Source of the DNA: Pseudomonas sp. CC6-YY-74
GTDB taxonomy: Bacteria > Pseudomonadota > Gammaproteobacteria > Pseudomonadales > Pseudomonadaceae
Assembly (NCBI RefSeq): GCF_002025205.1
Contig: NZ_CP019947.1
Coordinates: forward strand, 4,607,501-4,671,500
Direction: 5' to 3'
Length of the DNA: 64,000 nt
How positions within the stretch are numbered: position 1 is the first letter of the stretch; the number at the start of each line of letters is the position of its first letter. The notes below the pieces were generated by a model. It was given only the letters and a program-made list of their open reading frames with translations. It was not told the origin of the DNA and made no database searches. Positions 60,470 to 64,000 of the stretch are shown piece after piece. The translations under genes and the position numbers were made by a program.

Positions 60470-60482
60470 GATAATGGTTATC
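60470..60482 (+). promoter_or_regulatory. Fur box upstream of the DUF3450-exbB-exbD-tonB cluster
   Basis: GATAATGGTTATC closely matches the core of the Fur consensus (GATAATGATTATC-like). The box overlaps a possible -10 (GATAAT, 60470-60475), so iron-loaded Fur would block the promoter. The first gene starts 240 bp downstream; that leader holds a hairpin at about 60595-60621 but no supported gene. Confidence 0.65.
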
Positions 60483-60722
60483 TTTACCAGCTTGCTCTTA
60501 TTACTACATCGGCCATGTCCTCTGCAGCGAGGCGCCTGTCAGCGCCAGCCCCGAATACCGCATTGGACGCAGCCTGCACCTGGCGGGGCGAACCACGGCG
60601 TGGACCGGAGGTCCGCCGTGAGATGTTTGCCGAATGCCGCTCAGCCTTGCAGTAGATTGCGTTTTGGAAAGGTTATTGTGTTTCTTTTTAATGTAAGCCC
60701 GCCGCTCGAGGACTCCCGTCGT

Positions 60723-61493
60723 ATGAACCTGTACCCCCTGCGTTCGCTGGCCGCCGCTGTATTGCTCAGCAGTACGCCGTTGCTGGCGGCACCGTTGGAC
60801 GCCGCGCTGGACGAGAGCCAGCGCCTGGCCGTGGAAGCCAAGGCGTCCCAGGCGCGTATCGAACAGCTCGACGATGCCAGTCGCGAAATGCTCGGTGAGT
60901 ACCGCAATGCCTTGCAACAGGCCGAGGCGTTGAAAGGCTATAACCAGCAGTTGCAAGAACTGGTCGTGGCCCAACGCCAGGAGCTGGCGGGTTACCAGGA
61001 GCAGCTGGACGGTATCGAGCGCACCCAGGAAGCGGTGACACCACAGATGCGGCGGATGGTCGAGGTGCTCGGCGAATTCATTGCCGCCGACCTGCCGTTC
61101 CTGCCGGATGAGCGCAGCGACCGTCTGGCGCAGTTGCAGGATCTGCTGCCGCGGGCCGATGTCAGCCTGGCGGAAAAGTACCGGCGCATCCTCGAGGCCT
61201 ATCAGGTCGAGAGCGACTACGGCCGCACCTTGGAGGCCTGGCGCGGTGAGCTGCCGGTCGACGGCGGTTCGCGCAGCGTCGAATTTCTCCGTCTCGGTCG
61301 GGTCATGCTGTACTTCCAGACCCTCGACGGCCACGAGAGTGGCTGGTGGAACCCGCAAAAGCGCAGTTGGGTAGCGCTCGATAGCAGTGCGCGGCGGCCG
61401 TTGCACCAGGCCATCGCCATCGCCCGCCAGGAACAGGCGCCGGCCCTGCTCGATCTTCCCGTGAAAACCCTGGCTCAGGAGGCCAAGCCATGA
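60723..61493 (+). CDS. DUF3450 periplasmic protein of a TonB system
   Basis: 256-aa protein with signal peptide (MNLYPLRSLAAAVLLSSTPL, cut near LLAAP) and a coiled-coil (about 28-100, rich in Glu/Gln/Arg). The C-terminal half (SVEFLRLGRVMLYFQTLDGH, SGWWNP) is typical of DUF3450. Such genes recur as the first member of exbB-exbB-exbD-tonB clusters. The role is unknown; it may organise an unusual TonB complex. ATG at 60723; the in-frame extension to 60156 is non-coding. Its stop overlaps the next ATG by 4 bp. Confidence 0.88.
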   Translation: MNLYPLRSLAAAVLLSSTPLLAAPLDAALDESQRLAVEAKASQARIEQLDDASREMLGEYRNALQQAEALKGYNQQLQELVVAQRQELAGYQEQLDGIERTQEAVTPQMRRMVEVLGEFIAADLPFLPDERSDRLAQLQDLLPRADVSLAEKYRRILEAYQVESDYGRTLEAWRGELPVDGGSRSVEFLRLGRVMLYFQTLDGHESGWWNPQKRSWVALDSSARRPLHQAIAIARQEQAPALLDLPVKTLAQEAKP

Positions 61494-62839
61494 GCCGTCG
61501 TGTTCTTGCCATCTTGACCCTGGCGCTGTTGCCGACGATGGCTGGCGCTGCCGCACCGCTCAGCCCGGATCAACTGCTGCAACGCATCCGCAGCGAGCGC
61601 GCCGCCGAAGTCGCAGCCATGCAGAGTCGCGAGCAGGCGTTTGTCGCCCAGCGTGGCGAGCGTGCGCAGTTGCTCGCTAGTGCAAACGCGGCCTTGCACA
61701 CGCAGAAGGCCGCAGCCGAGCGTTTGAAAGCCGAATTCGAGCGTCAGGAAGCCGCGTTGGCCGAGCAGGAAAAACGCCTCGCCCAGCGTGTCGGTCATCT
61801 GGGCGAGTTCTTCGGCGTGGTCCGCCAGAGCGCCGGCGATGTCGCCGGGCAATGGCAGGACAGCCTGCTCAATGCGCAGTATCCCGAGCGCTTGCAGCGC
61901 CTCGAGGCGCTGGCGAAAAGCCGGACCTTGCCGTCCGCCGCGGATCTCGATGGCTATTGGATGTTGCTGCTGGAAGACCTGACCGCCAGCGGCCGGGTTG
62001 AGCAGATGCAATTGCCGGTGGTCGCCACCGATGGCACGCGCAATCAGCAGGCAGTGCTGCGCGTCGGAGCTTTCTCGGCCTTTAGCGAGGATGCCTATTT
62101 GCGTTACGACGCCGACGCCGGCGAGCTGCTGGCGCCACCGCGGCAGCCGTCCGGGGTGGGGCAGGTTGATGACTATCTGCACAGCAGCGAGGCGCTCTCC
62201 AGCCTGCCCATCGACCCCAGTCGCGGCACGCTGTTGGCACAACTGCAACGCCAGCCGACCCTGTGGGATCGCCTGCAACAGGGCGGCCTGGTCGGCTGGG
62301 TGATAGTCGCCTTGGGTGTATTCGGTTTGCTCCTGGCAATCTGGCGCATGGTGCATCTGGCACGCGTAGCCGCAGGGGTGAAGGCGCAAGTCGGTAATCT
62401 CAGCGTGCCGTGTGACGATAATCCGCTGGGCCGGGTGATCGGCGTGCTCGGGCCCAAGCCGCAGCTGGCCGATCTGGAAACCCTGGAGCTGAGGCTCGAC
62501 GAGGCGATCCTGCAGGAAACCCCGCCGCTGGAGAAAGGTCAGAGCCTGCTCAAGCTGCTCTGTGCGGTGGCCCCGTTGCTCGGTCTGCTCGGCACCGTGA
62601 CCGGCATGATCGTCACCTTCCAGGCCATCACCCAGGGCGGTGGCGGCGATTCGCGGCTGATGGCCGAGGGAATTTCCCAGGCCCTGGTAACCACGGTGCT
62701 GGGTCTGGTGGTGGCGATTCCGCTGCTGTTCCTGCACAGCCTGCTAGCCAGTCGCAGCAAGGGTCTGATCCAGTTGCTCGAACAGCAGAGCGCCGGCTTG
62801 ATTGCCCTGCACCTGTCCGGGGCGCCGCGGCGTGACTGA
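61490..62839 (+). CDS. MotA/TolQ/ExbB-family proton channel with long periplasmic N-domain
   Basis: 449 aa, about twice ordinary ExbB. Signal peptide (1-21, MSRRVLAILTLALLPTMAGA), coiled coil (about 30-110), a periplasmic domain to about 260, then three membrane segments (about 270-290, 350-372, 395-415). The MotA/TolQ/ExbB core is LLKLLCAVAPLLGLLGTVTG followed by VTTVLGLVVAIPLLF. It should harvest proton-motive force together with ExbD for TonB. ATGA overlap with DUF3450; 8-bp overlap with the next gene. Confidence 0.9.
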   Translation: MSRRVLAILTLALLPTMAGAAAPLSPDQLLQRIRSERAAEVAAMQSREQAFVAQRGERAQLLASANAALHTQKAAAERLKAEFERQEAALAEQEKRLAQRVGHLGEFFGVVRQSAGDVAGQWQDSLLNAQYPERLQRLEALAKSRTLPSAADLDGYWMLLLEDLTASGRVEQMQLPVVATDGTRNQQAVLRVGAFSAFSEDAYLRYDADAGELLAPPRQPSGVGQVDDYLHSSEALSSLPIDPSRGTLLAQLQRQPTLWDRLQQGGLVGWVIVALGVFGLLLAIWRMVHLARVAAGVKAQVGNLSVPCDDNPLGRVIGVLGPKPQLADLETLELRLDEAILQETPPLEKGQSLLKLLCAVAPLLGLLGTVTGMIVTFQAITQGGGGDSRLMAEGISQALVTTVLGLVVAIPLLFLHSLLASRSKGLIQLLEQQSAGLIALHLSGAPRRD

Positions 62840-63379
62840 TTGGCTCGACGTATGGCTGCGGCTGGTCGACAGCGGCTATGCCCTGCTCGAGTTCATGAGC
62901 GCCGGTGGCGTCGTGATGTGGGCGCTGGCCGGGCTCTGCGTGCTGTTCTGGACCCTGGTGTTCGAGCGCTTCTGGTATGTGCGGCGGGTCTTCCCGCAGT
63001 GGGGGCGCGAGCGGCGCAAGGCCTGGCAGCAACTGCTGCAAGACGACAGCGGCACTTGGCAACGGGCGGTGCGCGCCGCCTGGCTGGCGCAGGCGCGGCA
63101 ACACCTGCTCGGCCCGTTGCGCCTGAGCAAGACCCTGGTGGCGATGTATCCACTGCTCGGCTTGCTCGGCACCGTCAGCGGCATGGTCGCGGTGTTCGAT
63201 GTGCTCGCCATCAACGGCAGCGGTAACCCGCGCGGCATGGCCGCCGGTGTGTGGCAGGCGACCCTGCCGACCATGGCCGGCATGGTCCTGGCGATTACTG
63301 GATTGTTCAGCCTGGCGCGCCTCGAACGTGATGCGCGCCGGGCCTCGAGCGGCTGGCTGACCAGCTGCGCCAAGACTGA
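62832..63379 (+). CDS. exbB: Second ExbB-type proton channel subunit, frameshifted near its end
   Basis: GTG at 62832 inside the end of the previous gene gives VTDWLDVWLRLVDSGYALLE. Three membrane segments and the ExbB core YPLLGLLGTVSGMVAVFDVL, then ATLPTMAGMVLAITGLFSLA, are intact to RLERDARRA. There the frame breaks at GGGCCTCGAG (about 63340-63349). One extra base (for example a third C) restores LERLADQLRQD and a TGA at 63377-63379, 11 bp before exbD; 182 aa would result. Without it the frame stays open to the window end. As in birA and rpsS, a single base seems to be missing. Confidence 0.82.
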
Positions 63380-63390
63380 GACTGCACACT

Positions 63391-63801
63391 ATGCGAATGC
63401 GCCGACACCACCAGCAAGACGAAGACACCGGCATCGACCTGACGCCGATGCTCGACGTGGTCTTCATCATGCTGATCTTCTTTATCGTCACCAGCTCCTT
63501 TATCAAGGAGTCCGGTGTCGAGGTGCAGCGCCCTCAGGCGCAAACCGCCAGCCCGCAGGACAAGGGCAATATCCTCATCGCCGTCACCGCCGATGGTCAG
63601 GTGTGGATGGACAAGAAAGTCGTCGATATACGCAGCGTGCGTGCGCATGTCGAACGCCTGCGCGTCGATCAACCGGACGGCGCGGTGGTGGTGCAGGCCG
63701 ACCAGGATGCACGCACCGGTCTGGTGGTGCAGGTGATGGATCAGGCGCGCCTGGCCGGGGTGCAGGATGTCGCCCTGGCGGCGACCTCGGGAGCGCTTTG
63801 A
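63391..63801 (+). CDS. exbD: ExbD-type energy transducer subunit
   Basis: 136-aa protein: short cytoplasmic N-terminus, one membrane helix with the essential Asp (DLTPMLDVVFIMLIFFIVTS; the Asp is residue 22), and a periplasmic domain. Works with the two ExbB-like proteins to energise TonB. Its stop overlaps the next ATG by one base. Confidence 0.92.
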   Translation: MRMRRHHQQDEDTGIDLTPMLDVVFIMLIFFIVTSSFIKESGVEVQRPQAQTASPQDKGNILIAVTADGQVWMDKKVVDIRSVRAHVERLRVDQPDGAVVVQADQDARTGLVVQVMDQARLAGVQDVALAATSGAL

Positions 63802-64000
63802 TGCGTGTGCCGCTGGCCTTTCTCGGCGCTTGCCTGATGGCCTTGGCGCTGTTTGCCCTGATGCTGTACATGGTCGCGCCGCCGCGCAGCCAGCCGTCAG
63901 ACGAGCCGCTGACGGTGGCCAACTTCGTGCGCCTCGATGGCAATGCCAGCGACACCGCGACGCGCACCCGCCAGCAGGCGCCGCAGCCACCCCAACCGCA
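63801..64000 (+). CDS. TonB-like protein, cut by the window end
   Basis: First 66 residues only. MRVPLAFLGACLMALALFAL forms an N-terminal membrane anchor with a long hydrophobic helix to LYMVAPP, followed by a Pro/Gln-rich start of the periplasmic spacer (APQPPQP). Position after exbD and composition indicate TonB; the C-terminal receptor-binding domain is outside. Confidence 0.75.
   Translation, partial: MRVPLAFLGACLMALALFALMLYMVAPPRSQPSDEPLTVANFVRLDGNASDTATRTRQQAPQPPQP

Overview
The window is chromosomal DNA of a Pseudomonas-type gammaproteobacterium. The evidence is the rRNA operon followed by birA, coaX, tRNA-Tyr/Gly/Thr, tuf, secE and nusG, the unbroken rplK-to-rplQ transcription/translation cluster, the linked catalase-bfrA-uvrA-yajR-ssb block, an oprG (OmpW) gene, and protein sequences that read as Pseudomonas throughout. 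The species cannot be fixed from sequence reading alone.

Layout. 1-3516: 3' end of an rrn operon (end of tRNA-Ala, 23S, 5S, terminator). 3609-5989: birA (frameshifted), coaX and a SPOR-domain protein. 6090-8779: tRNA-Tyr/Gly/Thr, first tuf, tRNA-Trp, secE, nusG. 8897-38063: L11, L10 and rpoBC genes, the str group (rpsL, rpsG, fusA, second tuf), then S10-, spc- and alpha-type ribosomal protein groups with secY and rpoA. 38228-39089: a decayed NhaC-type antiporter. 39270-48562: katG, ferritin-like bfrA, an M14 peptidase, uvrA, a small MITE-like element, yajR and ssb. 48701-57169: a LysR regulator divergent from a probable 2-ketoarginine decarboxylase, an aldehyde dehydrogenase and a complete polyamine-type ABC importer. 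57518-60072: two sugar-nucleotide-type SDR proteins convergent with oprG. 60470-64000: a Fur-box-preceded DUF3450/ExbB/ExbB/ExbD/TonB cluster, cut by the window end.

Function. The first 38 kb is growth machinery. Several of its units are joined by compact junctions where an intrinsic terminator and the next promoter overlap or abut (tuf1/trnW, tuf2/rpsJ, rpsN/rpsH, rpmJ/rpsM, and in reversed order rpoC/rpsL). Autoregulatory leaders are visible or expected before rplK, rplJ, rpsL and rpsM. The most striking is a 29-nt segment between rpsJ and rplC that matches 25 of 29 positions of domain I of the 23S rRNA in this same window, suggesting an rRNA-mimic operator for a protein of the S10 group, most plausibly L4.

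The remainder handles peroxide and iron (katG, bfrA), DNA repair (uvrA, ssb), guanidino/polyamine-type compounds (aruI-like, kauB-like, ABC), and TonB energy transduction.

Three genes (birA, rpsS, a second exbB) are each broken by a single missing base while the rest of each coding sequence is intact. Since BirA and S19 are normally essential, sequencing or assembly deletions are the simplest explanation. By contrast the nhaC-like locus, with several frameshifts and an internal deletion, looks like true gene decay.
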